Shown: one piece after another, positions 1 through 11,640 of the stretch | Position numbering within the stretch: position 1 is the stretch's first letter | How the letters are laid out: every line of letters begins with the position of its first letter | Source: Sarocladium kiliense | Lineage: Eukaryota; Ascomycota; Sordariomycetes; Hypocreales; Sarocladiaceae | Reading direction: 5' to 3' | DNA length: 64,000 nucleotides | NCBI GenBank assembly: GCA_030734395.1 | Contig: JAUZTG010000035.1 | Location: 45,035-109,034 of the forward strand | Translations under genes and position numbers: made by a program | Notes under the pieces: generated by a model | What the model was told of the DNA's origin: nothing | What the model saw: only the letters and a program-made list of their open reading frames with translations | Database searches by the model: none

Positions 1-892
1 AGTTGATGAGATTCATCTTGATGAAAGACTGGATGTACTCCAGTGCTCGGTTATACACAAAGGAAAGACATACTTTGTGATGCAGACTCTTGAAATTCCA
101 AGTTTGAGCATTTGACCTCATCGTGTCACAGGCCAAGGCCGGTGATGTGGATCCGGCGCCGGCGCCGGCCAGCAGCTCCGGACCCCCGCCGCTCCGCTAT
201 TCGCAATTTGACAGACCGCTGAGTACAAGCTCGCAGCCCCAGGGCTACTATCTTTCCATTTCTTCTCCTTTTGTCCTGAGCTTTAGATAGAGAACACGAA
301 GGCACCTGCTTATTGAACAAGCTCCAGTCCATCCTCCATCCCCTTACACAACGGGGGAATAAAACACCATGCATGCAAGGTCCGCAGTTCATCGCTCGGG
401 TTATAGCATCGTCCTTCCGCGAGCCACCACTCTGAGTATACAACAGTGCTTATAAACGATGTGGGGTCGGCTCTCCCATGAGCCACAGCCTCAACTGCCA
501 CAGGTATACAATACCGACCTTTTTCCATTATTGATTACTAGGTAGAAAATCAAGCATGCGGTTGCCCCCATTTTTCTCAGTGTGTAAAAAGTACTGGCAG
601 CTGCGGCTATCAGAGTAAACCGATTCACTTCGGCCCGGCTTTCATTTATCCCCGCCGACGTTCCTTTGGGCCTTTGCTAAGGCTTACCATGCTCGGCAGC
701 ATGTCCCGGCCGCGATGCAGACGCAGATGCCGTTCTATTTTTCTGCTCTTCCTCCGATGTCGGCGCATGAACTGGTGATCGGCCTCCTGCACTGCTGCGA
801 GACGCTGAGCCCTGTTGATCAGTCGCCGTTTTTGCACCAGTCGGCGCCGTCGCCGACCTGTTGTGATTCGACGCGGTGTGAACGAGCGGCTT
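1..892. other. Gene-free left edge
   Basis: I see no supported gene here. Short frames exist on both strands, but they are arginine-rich products of GC-rich DNA with no family signal. The part just left of position 893 is probably the 3' flank of the minus-strand glucosyltransferase gene. A gene whose body lies to the left of the window could end here, but no coding frame runs in from position 1. Confidence 0.5.
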
Positions 893-3800
893 CTACAATT
901 TGGCCGAACCCTTGTTCTTGCAGGTCGCATTTAGCACGTCCTCAACGCTGGCGCCTTTGCGCAGCTGCCTGAGGCACCACCTGGCGATCTCGACGTCGGC
1001 AAACATCATGCTCGTGTCCAGCGCTATGTGGTCGATATGGCCCGCAATGCCACGCCCGCGCTCCGCCGAGACGACCTCGCGCTCTAGCTGTTTCATGACA
1101 TGCCACCCCTCGAGTACGCGTGCGCGCACGCGCGACAATTCATCCGGACGAAGGCACTGGATCTCGCGATACCCTTGTGTGATGCGCGCCCGCCGAATCA
1201 CCTTATGCGGGTGGCGCCGCCAGCGCTCTGTCTGCTTGAGAGTGCCTTGCATGGTGTAGCCGACCGGGCCGACCACGGCTGAGATGGGTTTGAGGACCAA
1301 CCCTGCGATGGCGAAGGCAGTGCCCTTGAGGAAGCCCCAGAAGCCGTCGGCTCTGGCTCCGCGGGCAGGCAGGAGTACCACACCGGCGATGCCATCATAA
1401 ATGCCATAGACGAACTCCCTGCGCGAGGCGACTAGGCCCGAGTGGAAGCCGGTGATTCGCGTCGGCCGGCGGACGGTGTCGTCGCCGTAGAGTCGCGGCG
1501 CATTGTGGAAACCCTGAGCAATCGCGAGGGCCAGGCTGGCTGGTGCTTTCACGATGGCACTGGCCGTCTTGCCAACGCCACGAGTGACATCCGTGACATA
1601 TTCTTCTGGTCTAGGAATGTCAATCGGCGGTTGCTTTAGAGTTACTGGCTTGACAGTAGGCTCTGCGCCGTTCCTCTCTTTCTTGCTCCGTCTTCCTCTG
1701 CTGATCTTACCCTTGACTCCCTGTATGGCCGTTCTGCAGAGGTAGACTGGCACGCTTCCAATGCCGCCAAAAGAGTCCTTTAATGTGTCCATCAAGGATC
1801 CAGCTATGCCAGATACAGGGTCAACTGGCCCTGCAAAGTCGTTCCACTCTTGGTGCCTCAAGAGGCGCAGCTTCTTCCAGCTTAGCTCTCCCCTGTCGAC
1901 GAGGATATCCGCCGCCATCGGGCCAAGCCTGATGCGCGAGTCCTTGACACCCCAGACGCTGACTTGGTCACGAAGGAGTGAGCAGCGCAGCGAGAACGGA
2001 CCGAACATCTTGAGGTGTTTCTGGAAGGACCTAATTGCGTTCTCGGCGCCATTGCCGTCCATCTCGATGGACCTGGCAATCTTACCCGCGGCTTCCTTAG
2101 CCTCGTCAGTCAGGAGATACTTAATACCATCGGCGAAAATGTCCGAGGTCAGTTCTCTGTAGGGAACGGGCTTCGGCCCAGCCCCTGAACTCCCGACCAT
2201 GCTGCCCCAAAAATGCTGGTCTCCGAAGAAGGGGACAATCATGGTCGGCCGCCCGAGCTTTAGGGCAGAAGCTGTCGTACCAGCGCCACCATGGATCACA
2301 CACGCACTGACCCGCGGGAACAGCCAGTCATGAGGCACATTCCCGAGCATGAAGACGGTATCTGGTACATCGTCGCGCCCGAAGCCACTCCACCCCCGGG
2401 ACACCAGGGCGCGGACACCGGCTTTTCCTATCGCCTCGAAGATCATGTCGGTGAATTTCTTGGCGTCGTCAACAACGATGGATCCGAATCCAATGTATAT
2501 AGGCCTCTCCCCAGCCTCAAGGAATGTCATGAGTGAGGGGTCCGGTTCGAAAGTATCGGCTGTTTCCAGGAACACGTATCCGGTCACGTCGATCTCCTCT
2601 CCCCAATCGTGGGGCTTGGGTACCAGGCCGGGAGACCATAAATACGTGAAAGGCACGCGCAAGCGATAGGTTGCTCCGGGTGCCCACAGCGCCCACAATG
2701 GGTCCAAAGACAGCGTCTTGACGCGGAAGGTGTTGATAAGGTCGCCGAGTCCTTGCCACACCATCATGTCGAAGAGCGGATATGAGATCAAGTTTGCGTA
2801 CCCCAAGTCAACGTTGGACTTTTCGACACTGGCGAGGGGGTGGGGGAACGCCTGGGTAGGCGTGTAGGGGAATGTGAAGACGAGATGCATTGGTATCCCT
2901 AGGGCCTCTGCGCAATGAATGTGCGCATAGCTGGGCGGGTTAGCAATGATGCAGTCCGCGACGAAAGGCTCCTTGTCGCCCATGAACTTGGTGTTGGCCT
3001 TGTCAGTTTCGTCGTCTGTCGCATGGATACACGACCTCCAGAAACCCTCGAACATATCAGCCATGGCGTCACGTCGCTTGCTTATCTCGCCGGCCCTGAC
3101 CGTCTGCAGCGAGGGAATCATACCTGGGTTCTTAACCATGAAAGCCATTAGTTCCGAGGGATCACCGCCAACGGAGAAGAACTCGAGTCCCGAGCACTGA
3201 ACAAGGTTCTTGAAAGCCGGGTGCGTGGCGACACGGATCCGATAGCGGTAGCGGTCCTTGAGGAGCTTGCCGATCTTGAGAAATGGCTGGATATCGCCCC
3301 GCGAGCCGATTACCATAATGACAATATTCATATGAGGTGGGGGTTGGAGGGTAGAGGGTATCGGCAGTAGGTGCTTGGGGCCAACCCCCTCCGGAGGGAT
3401 GATCCTCTCTGAGGTGGTACCGAGGACTTCACCCAAGTAGCCCGTGTTAGTTGTCTCGTTGACGGTGATGCGCAGGCGGCCGTCGCTCTTGACCTTGGCT
3501 TCTGTGCTACAGTGCTCATTGTAGAGGCGGAATCGGCGAATGGACTCGTCCTGGCCTGTCGTCCTTCTCTTAGGCTTCTGAGTCCCTGATTCGGCCTGGG
3601 CCGCAGCGGCTTCGTTCTTAACACCACCGTTTCTGACTATGTCATCCTCGTCGTTGGAAGATATTGTGTAGTCCACGGACTCCTCCATGTCCATGAGCAG
3701 GGGCATGTCCATATTCAGACTGTATCCCCCGCCGTCTGCGCTGGCACCCTGTACCGTGTGCCATCTCTTCAGCATCACCGAGTCGCGCCTCGACCTGTGC

Positions 3801-3985
3801 TGCTTCGCTAGCTGCTCAGATTTCCTCCTTGGTGCGGCAGTGGCTTGCTGCGGTAGGCTGAGCAGCGACGACGATATCCGGGTGCCTTCGGGATGCTCAA
3901 GAGCGTGGGCATTGCGGTTCGGCGGTAGCATGTTGACTGAGGTAATGCCGTTGTTGTCCACCGCGTTGCCCCGCTGATGCGCCAT
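893..3985 (-). CDS. Sterol-3-beta-glucosyltransferase-like protein (GT1) with VPS13/ATG2-like tail
   Basis: Single-exon gene of 1030 residues, read from the ATG at 3985; the frame stays open to a TTG at 4027. The middle is a Glyco_transf_28/UDPGT-type GT-B enzyme. Its start motif GSRGDIQPF lies near residue 226, and the donor-sugar motif HGGAGTTA lies near residue 562. This layout matches UDP-glucose:sterol glucosyltransferases (UGT80/UGT51/Atg26), which transfer glucose to the sterol 3-hydroxyl at membranes. Yeast and plant-pathogen Atg26 proteins carry an N-terminal GRAM/PH region; I see none here, only a low-complexity leader of about 200 residues. After the catalytic part, residues of about 857-920 repeat the pattern G-x-x-GVV-x-P-x-x-GA-x-x-x-G-x-x-GF-x-KG, which resembles the C-terminal region of VPS13 and ATG2 lipid-transfer proteins. 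Sterol is the likely but unproven acceptor. It is divergent from the ABC transporter at 6049. Confidence 0.85.
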   Translation of the reverse strand: MAHQRGNAVDNNGITSVNMLPPNRNAHALEHPEGTRISSSLLSLPQQATAAPRRKSEQLAKQHRSRRDSVMLKRWHTVQGASADGGGYSLNMDMPLLMDMEESVDYTISSNDEDDIVRNGGVKNEAAAAQAESGTQKPKRRTTGQDESIRRFRLYNEHCSTEAKVKSDGRLRITVNETTNTGYLGEVLGTTSERIIPPEGVGPKHLLPIPSTLQPPPHMNIVIMVIGSRGDIQPFLKIGKLLKDRYRYRIRVATHPAFKNLVQCSGLEFFSVGGDPSELMAFMVKNPGMIPSLQTVRAGEISKRRDAMADMFEGFWRSCIHATDDETDKANTKFMGDKEPFVADCIIANPPSYAHIHCAEALGIPMHLVFTFPYTPTQAFPHPLASVEKSNVDLGYANLISYPLFDMMVWQGLGDLINTFRVKTLSLDPLWALWAPGATYRLRVPFTYLWSPGLVPKPHDWGEEIDVTGYVFLETADTFEPDPSLMTFLEAGERPIYIGFGSIVVDDAKKFTDMIFEAIGKAGVRALVSRGWSGFGRDDVPDTVFMLGNVPHDWLFPRVSACVIHGGAGTTASALKLGRPTMIVPFFGDQHFWGSMVGSSGAGPKPVPYRELTSDIFADGIKYLLTDEAKEAAGKIARSIEMDGNGAENAIRSFQKHLKMFGPFSLRCSLLRDQVSVWGVKDSRIRLGPMAADILVDRGELSWKKLRLLRHQEWNDFAGPVDPVSGIAGSLMDTLKDSFGGIGSVPVYLCRTAIQGVKGKISRGRRSKKERNGAEPTVKPVTLKQPPIDIPRPEEYVTDVTRGVGKTASAIVKAPASLALAIAQGFHNAPRLYGDDTVRRPTRITGFHSGLVASRREFVYGIYDGIAGVVLLPARGARADGFWGFLKGTAFAIAGLVLKPISAVVGPVGYTMQGTLKQTERWRRHPHKVIRRARITQGYREIQCLRPDELSRVRARVLEGWHVMKQLEREVVSAERGRGIAGHIDHIALDTSMMFADVEIARWCLRQLRKGASVEDVLNATCKNKGSAKL

Positions 3986-4674
3986 GGTGGTGGCACGGAT
4001 GGGCCACGGCGGGGACGATATAGCCAAACTAATGCTGAGCGTCTGCCGTCTAGTTCGTACTTCGTCAGTTCAAGGTCAATGTAGATGAGAAACCTTGCAA
4101 GTGAACGAAGAAGTCGAAGGGCGAGTCTCATTTGGGGTCGCAGCGCGCAACCGCATCTGAGTCCCGTCTGGCTGATACCCACGCGACGAAACTAATTAAG
4201 AGGCTCAGCGAGCCCGGACCCAAACTTACACTTAACAAAAGAAGGCCTCCCAGCTCTTCACCGCGGACGCAAGAGAAAGAATGGCGTTTGTTAAAGTTGG
4301 ATTGGACGTACCACAAGCACAAGCCTCAGAGGGTAGCTGCGATGTGGTGGAGGCATGGTCGAACCATAGTACCCCAGGTGCAGCTGCAAGAGCAGGGCCA
4401 TCCATTTGGTCCAAACGACCTACAAAACTCAGAATACCTCGAAACCTAATTCGCTCGGCCTTTGGGTGCGCCGCTGAACTCTAGGATTTGAGCAGTATCA
4501 AAGACTTTTGAGGCGAGAACCCTATCGATATGAAACCATTTTGTGAACGATATCAGACCACGGCCTCTTCGCGCCACGAGTGGCTAACTCACGCGGCGGA
4601 GCGCCTCAGGGAGAAGATGATCGATTGATTGAGAAGCTCTGCGCACTATCATTGTGGACCAGCCGAGGTTGGGC

Positions 4675-4706
4675 GTGAGACCGTGAGACCATGAGACCAT
4701 GAGACC
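4675..4706. repeat. Four tandem copies of an 8-bp unit
   Basis: Two copies of GTGAGACC are followed by two copies of ATGAGACC, then a partial copy. It lies in the non-coding region between two divergent genes. Probably replication slippage. Confidence 0.85.
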
Positions 4707-5845
4707 ATCCCGGCTGGGGTTTTTGCGCTCATGTGGTTGTAATACGTGTCAACGCACGCCAGTTTCGGCGCCATCACCTGCGTCTCCGTCAAATGAGAGC
4801 CTGTCAATATCAAGCCGCGCGCACGTAGAGTTAACAGCACTGCTGTCAACCAACGGTGGCGATAACTTCAGGCAGGTCGGCTTCTGCCTGCAATGTTTCG
4901 GGTTGCCGCAGCCGATGTCAGGCTGTTGCAAGAACCGAGCCTCAGGTGTCAAGGCCAACTACTTCATATGGCTTCAGGCGGCAGGGCATCATCAGGGAGC
5001 CCTGGGCGGTCCATACCTTCCGTGAGATGGAACCTGCAAGATAACACTCGCGGGTGTCTTGAACCTGACAGATGATGGGTTGCACTTGACGTTGGCGACT
5101 ATATACCGTCTGAATGCCGACTTTTCTGGATACATCCAGACTACTAAGGCTGGGCTACTAGCTCGTTTTCAACTAATTAGCTTTTTTAAAGTTACGTTTT
5201 GAGATGAAGAACTGGAGCTGCATGGCATCCCCCAACACAAGGTCCAATTCGTGAAGGTGAGAACTAGGGCCGCATACCGCGATGGTTGCGAGGATCCAGG
5301 CTTGACTGAGCGAGGTCATGTGAGATTCAAAGTCTGGAACATTACCTTTGTTAGGTGCTCTTTGCCCAGTACTTCCCCTGTACGAGCGCACCATGTACCA
5401 CACAAGCCACAAGCTCAAATCGCTAAGAAAGCCAACGACGACCAACACCTTGTACGGCTTTTACGGTGTGAGAACCAGAGGTGAGTTCGGCACAACCCAA
5501 AATCATGCCACCGTCTCGCGTTCTCGCGAGTCAAATATCATGCCACTGTCTCGCAAATTTATCCACTTAGACAACAGCAATAGCACCACAAGGTGCCTCG
5601 TTGCCTCTCTGGAGTGGACGAGACTCTAGGTGCGAGTTAACGGCCTCCATGACGACACCTTGATACGTATCTAATCGGAACGCCGGCGGAGCTGGCCTTG
5701 TAGGGCACATAAAATGCGACAAACGGGGACTCCTATGGCCATATGCCATTGGTGTACCAAGCTGCCTCCGTTTAAACTGAAATCACCATCCAAAACCTAT
5801 CCCGAAACGCGACGGTCAAAGAGCCCACCAAATCTACATAGTCAT

Positions 5846-5854
5846 TACTCCGTA
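5846..5854. repeat. TACTCCGTA motif, copy 1
   Basis: Nine-base motif that recurs in non-coding DNA of this window, here or as its reverse complement TACGGAGTA. This copy is about 195 bases upstream of the ABC transporter start. Role unknown. Confidence 0.6.
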
Positions 5855-6048
5855 CCTCCTCTGCACGTCGTTGGGCCGAAGCGTTCCAGCCGGCGCCGCG
5901 GCCGTACGATCCAGTCAGTGTAGATACTGCGTGACCAGCTCACAAGATACGCTCCGACCTGAGGCGGAGAGGAAATCACTTGTGGAACGAAGTGCCACAG
6001 CCTCTCTAATTACCAAACACCAAGACAGGAGGCTGTCGCCAGCCCGTA

Positions 6049-9000
6049 ATGATGCAGCCTCTCAACCGCGACGATCACTCGGGGGACAAGGACACTAGGA
6101 AGCGGGACTCCTCCTCTGACCAAACGTCCGAGTCTCCGGAGGCCCCCCCTGAAGAATCACGACAGCACTACACGACTATCAGGCCTAGCAAATGTTATGA
6201 TCCGAACACCAAGAGTCCGCGTCCGCCGTCATCTCCAAATGCTGACAGGACATCGCAAAATGATTGGCCATCTAGAATGGGTAGCCGGCGCATTGAAGAT
6301 ATAATTCCCGATGCGGAAAGGCAGGAGCTGGTCCGCGTTGCGACATCCCTCTCACGTTGTCAATCTAACGTAGCTGACACGACTAACCTCGAGTGCCTCG
6401 GGGTTGCCAACAGTCACGACCATGATTACGACTTGGCTATGGACCCCCTCAGCCCACGTTTTGATCTCCACAAGTGGGCGCAAAACTTCACCCAACAGTT
6501 GCACGGGAGAGGACACCACCAGGTGTCAACGGGCGTTATATACAAGAATCTGAGTGTTTACGGTTCAGGAGCAGCCCTGCAGCTCCAACCCACCGTTGGC
6601 TCAGTCTTTACATCCGTGCTGCGGCCTGGTGACGTCTTCAGCTTTGGCAGGAATGAGCCTAGGCAGATATTACACAGCTTCGATGGAATGCTTTGCGGCG
6701 GCGAGATGCTGGTCGTGCTGGGTCGGCCAGGATCTGGGTGCAGCACGCTGCTTAAATCCCTCTGCGGGGAGCTGCATGGTCTCAGTGTAGACAACACTTC
6801 AACTATTCAATATGGAGGAATCCCGCAGAGCCAGATGAAGAAGGAATTCAAAGGAGAGGTCATTTATAATCAAGAGGTAAGCAGACATCTTGTGTATTTC
6901 GGACTCGACAGTCTACTGATCAGCTCTGTTATGTATAGGTAGATAAGCATTTCCCGCACCTAACGGTTGGCCAGACGCTCGAGTTCGCAGCCTCCGTCCG
7001 GACGCCTTCGCACCGGATTCAAAACATGTCCCGCGGAGAATATTGCCGATACATTGCACGTGTCGTCATGGCGGTATGCGGACTCAATCATACCTACAAT
7101 ACAAAGGTTGGAAACGACTTTATTCGCGGTGTCTCAGGCGGCGAGAGGAAGCGAGTCAGCATCGCAGAGATGATTCTTGCCGGCTCTCCCTTTTCCGCTT
7201 GGGATAATAGGTAAGACCTCCATCAAGCCTCTGGTGTTTCGTCACGAAGTCGATTAGACAGAGACTCTTCACCTTTTCTGACGGACAGCTTGGCTAACGA
7301 CCACATCACGATATAGCACCCGGGGGCTTGATGCGGCAACGGCACTGAAGTTTGTACAGACGTTGCGGTTGTCGTCAGATCTAGGCCGTCATTCCAATGT
7401 GGTTGCGATCTATCAAGCAAGTCAGACCATATACGATATCTTTGACAAGGTGACTGTGTTATACGAAGGCCGTCAAATCTATTTTGGATCAACAACAGCC
7501 GCGAAGGATTATTTTTTGAGACAAGGATGGTATTGCCCTCCTCGGCAGACTACAGGGGACTTCCTTACATCTGTGACAAATCCTCAGGAAAGAAAGGCGC
7601 GGGAGGGAATGGAAAGCAAGGTGCCCAGGACTCCGGAAGAGTTTGAGAGATACTGGCGATTGTCCCCCGAGTACAACGCACTCATGAAAGATATTGGCGC
7701 TTTTGAACGGGGCCTCCGCGACAAGGGAGATGAGACCATTTCCCAGTTCCGCCAGCAGAAGAACTACGAGCAGGCAAAACATGTGAGGCCCAAATCACCC
7801 TACCGCATCAGCTTAGCAATGCAGGTGAGGCTGAACACAAAGAGAGCGTATCAGCGGACCTGGAACGACATCTCAGCTACTATGATCGTTACTGTCGTCA
7901 ACACTGTTATGGCGCTGATTATTGGTTCCGTATTCTACGGCACGCCAGACGCAACGGCAGGTTTCTATGCTAAGGGATCGGTTCTATTCATGGCCATTCT
8001 GCTCAATGCACTAACTGCCATCACCGAGATCAGCACCTTGTATGCCCAGAGACCTATAGTGGAGAAACATTCGTCATACGCTTTCTATCATCCTGCTACT
8101 GAGGCTGCCGCCGGCGTTCTGGCCGATATACCCGTCAAGTTCGTCACTGCCACCGTGTTGAGTCTCGTCATCTACTTCATGGCAGGCTTGCGGAGACAGC
8201 CGGCTCAATTCTTTCTGTTCTTCCTCATCAACTATGTTTCGATTTTCATCATGATCGCCCTGTTCAGGACAATGGCGGCTATTACCTCTAGCGTCTCACA
8301 GGCCATGACACTGGCTGCGGTGTTGGTGCTGGCACTGGTCATCTACACCGGCTTCTTCATTCCTGTATCTTCAATGCATCCCTGGTTCTCATGGATCCGC
8401 TGGATCAATCCAATCTACTACGCCTTCGAGATCCTGGTAGCGAACGAGTTTCATGGTCGCGATTTCACGTGCTCAAATGTCTTTCCTCCATACAGCCCCC
8501 CTGTTGGCGATTCATGGACCTGCGTGGCTCTCGGCGCTGTACCTGGCAAATCAACAGTCAGCGGTGACGACTTCATTGCAGCCAACTATGGGTATTCGTA
8601 TTCCCACGTGTGGCGAAACTTCGGCATCCTGATCGGCTTCCTTCTTGCTCTTATGGCAGTCTACTTTATGACAACAGAAATCAACTCCGCCACGTCAAGC
8701 ACTGCTGAGGCACTGGTTTTTCAACGAGGTCATGTTCCGCCCAGTCTCCAGAAAAGTAGCACACAGCGCAGCAAAGACATGGAACGGCCGACAGTAAGCA
8801 CACAAATTAGCAACAGCGCCGAAGACACAGAAGTCAAGGCAATCCCGGCCCAACGAGACATTTTTACGTGGAGAGACGTCGTGTACGACATAAAGATCAA
8901 GGAAGAATCGAGGCGGCTTCTGGACCATGTGGCTGGATGGGTCAAACCTGGCACTCTCACGGCGCTCATGGGGGTAAGCGGAGCCGGCAAGACAACCCTT

Positions 9001-11059
9001 TTAGATGTACTTGCACAGCGAATCTCTGTCGGGGTCGTGACGGGGAACATGCTTGTCAATGGGCAGCCGCTCGATGCCAGTTTCCAACGCAACACAGGTT
9101 ATGTCCAGCAGCAAGGTAAGTCAAACGTTCAGTGCGAATTTCGAATTTGAGCTGGGAGAGTGACTAACGGCGTAAATCGTTTTGTTTTCAATAACAGATC
9201 TTCACCTCCAGACGGCTACCGTACGGGAGAGTCTCCGTTTCAGTGCGAGGCTCCGCCAACCCAAGTCTGTCAGCAAGAAGAAAAAGCACGAGTTTGTCGA
9301 AGAAGTAATCAGGATGCTCAATATGGAAGATTTTGCCAACGCCGTCGTCGGTGTTCCTGGAGAAGGCCTGAACGTTGAACAGCGCAAGCGCCTGACCATC
9401 GGAGTTGAACTCGTCGCGAAGCCGAAGCTATTGCTTTTCCTTGATGAGCCCACCAGCGGGCTTGACTCGCAAAGCTCACGAGCCATCTGCATCTTCCTCA
9501 AGAAACTAGCAGAGGCGGGCCAGGCAGTGCTCTGCACTGTTCATCAACCCAGCGCGATTCTCTTCCAGGAATTCGATCGCCTACTTTTCCTTGCCAAGGG
9601 CGGAAAGACCGTCTATTTCGGAGAGATTGGTGCTAACTCGCGGATATTACTGGACTGTTTCGAGTCTCACGGCGCACAACGTCGCTGCGGTGACACGGAA
9701 AATCCGGCCGAGTACATGCTGGAGATGGTCAATGCAGGCACAAATTCCCACGGCGAAGATTGGCACTCGGTCTGGGAATTAAGCAATGAACGCAAGGCGG
9801 TCGATGCTGAGATCGAAAGGATCCATACTGAGAAGCAGGCTGAGACACGTGCCGCCGGAGAGCGTGACGCTGCTTCCACGCATTCTGAGTTTGCCATGCC
9901 GATGCTAAATCAGGTGCAGGTTGTGAGCGCCAGGGTGTTTCAGCAGTACTGGAGGATGCCATCTTACATATTTTCCAAATGGCTCTTGGGCATCACAGCT
10001 GGCCTTTTCATTGGCTTCAGCTTCTATCAGGTTACTGACACGCTGGCTGGTACTCAGAATGCAATCTTCGCAGTCTTCATGCTGACGACAATGTTTACAA
10101 CCCTGGTCCAGCAGGTAATTTACCCATTCCAATGCTTTATGATAATTTAACAGCTTGTCCACACAGTGATGCTAATCGCGACTGTTAAACTTGTTCACTA
10201 GATCCAACCCCTCTTCGTCACCCAGCGGGAGCTCTACGAGGTTCGAGAACGCCCAAGCAAGGCTTACTCCTGGAAAGCCTTCCTCATTGCCAATATCATC
10301 GTCGAAATTCCCTTCCAGATTGTCACTGGCGTCCTCATTTACGCATGCTTCTACTTTCCAGTTTTCGGTGCCGGACAGAGTCCCGTACAGCAAGGCCTCA
10401 TCCTCCTCCTCACTCTCCAGCTCTTTCTCTATGCCAGCGCATTTGCCGACATGACGGTTGCAGCACTTCCGAATGCGCAGGCTGCCGGCGGCATCGTGAT
10501 TTTCCTGACCTTGATGAGCACTCTCTTCTGCGGCGTGATGCAGTCGCCCACAGCGCTCCCGGGCTTTTGGATCTTCATGTACAGGGTCAGCCCCTTTACC
10601 TACTGGGTGGGCGGGATCGTCTCGACGGCTCTGCACGGCCGCAAGATCGACTGTTCACCAGACGAGACGGCCAGTTTCGATCCTCCACCGGGCCTTACCT
10701 GCGGGGAATACCTCTCTCCGATTTTGTCGCAGGCCCCAGGCGTGCTGCAAAATCCAATGGACACCCAAGAATGCCGGTACTGCCCATACAACAACGCCGA
10801 TCAGTACATCGCCGTCTATGGCATCGTCTGGAGCGAGCGTTGGAGGAACTTCGGCATCGTTTGGGCCTACATCGCGTTCGATATCGCTGTGACGGTGGTC
10901 GTGTATTACCTCTTCCGGGTGCGCACCGTGTCTAGCAGAATGTCCGGTCTGAGGGAAAGGATACTTAAGTTGGCAAGGGTTCGCAGGGGACTCAGGAACA
11001 GGGTAGAGCGACCGAATGGTCGAGCAGGTTCCCGGGAAAAGGTCAGTGGAAAAGGGTAG
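6049..11059 (+). CDS. PDR/CDR-type ABC transporter (ABCG full-size, multidrug efflux)
   Basis: Five exons: 6049-6876, 6939-7210, 7317-9115, 9198-10114 and 10202-11059. They join in phase to 1557 residues, normal for the pleiotropic drug resistance family. The order is NBD1-TMD1-NBD2-TMD2, the reverse topology of ABCG proteins. NBD1 has the PDR-type Walker A GRPGSGCST (Cys in place of Lys, near 224), signature VSGGERKR (near 341) and degenerate Walker B AWDNSTRGLD. NBD2 has a canonical Walker A GVSGAGKTT (near 918), a degenerate signature LNVEQRKR (near 1023) and Walker B LFLDEPTSGLD. This is the usual asymmetric pair with one competent catalytic site. Membrane segments span about 555-803 and 1224-1490. 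It should sit in the plasma membrane and export hydrophobic compounds such as azoles or plant toxins; the substrate cannot be read from sequence. Introns are 62, 106, 82 and 87 nt. Confidence 0.96.
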
Positions 11060-11640
11060 TAGCCCATCATGAGCAACCACGAGAGCGGAGGCAGATGGTA
11101 CCAGGGGTGATAGATCAGAGGTGTTATGTCAGAGCCTCAGAGGTGATCAGGTCATCGCCGTCGATGTTACGGGTGAATCTTTGTCGGCTGATGCTGAGTG
11201 AAAACGTTGACTGTAACGTAGGAGGAAACCGAAGGAATATGACACTCTTTGATTCCAGTGACAATTCGCGGTGACTATCAGTTAATAATGCACTTCAGTT
11301 GTCGGCTATTGATACCTAACTACCCATTGCCCATTCTCAATTCTGGCGTAGATCTAACTACCCATTGTCCATTCTCAATTCTGGCGTAGATCTGGCTATC
11401 CAGTCATTCATTTAACCTCTCTGATTCCGACAGTCCATAGGTCCGGTCCGGTCGATGCCGAGCTTGTCGGCGATGCGGGCCGGACGGCAAAGCTGCGAGC
11501 TATATCGGCGGCTTGGCTGGCACGGAGGCGGGCGAAGACCCGGAAGCCCACTTTGGGCGGGGCTGCTGGGGTGCGTTGCCCTTAGTGACGCGGTGCTGGT
11601 TGTTGTTGCCATTGGTTTGGCTGAGCACAGTACTAGAGGC
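11060..11640. other. Gene-free stretch downstream of the ABC pump
   Basis: 3' flank of the transporter. The only structure I see is a 38-bp direct duplication at 11316-11393. No supported coding frame. Confidence 0.5.
11316..11393. repeat. 38-bp tandem duplication
   Basis: Two head-to-tail copies of a 38-base unit starting CTAACTACCCATTG and ending GGCGTAGAT, with one C/T mismatch. It lies between the transporter and the methyltransferase relic. Looks like a recent local duplication. Confidence 0.9.

Larger units (their letters stand above)
3986..6048. promoter_or_regulatory. Shared divergent intergenic region, glucosyltransferase / ABC pump
   Basis: About 2.06 kb separate the two head-to-head start codons, so both promoters must lie here. 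There is no coding frame with family signal. It contains a short tandem repeat at 4675-4706 and one copy of the TACTCCGTA motif at 5846-5854. I looked by eye for a pleiotropic drug response element (TCCGYGGA) and did not see a full match. Confidence 0.5.

Noticed and set aside
3986..4027. Longer start of the glucosyltransferase at 4027
   Set aside because: That codon is TTG; the first ATG is at 3985.
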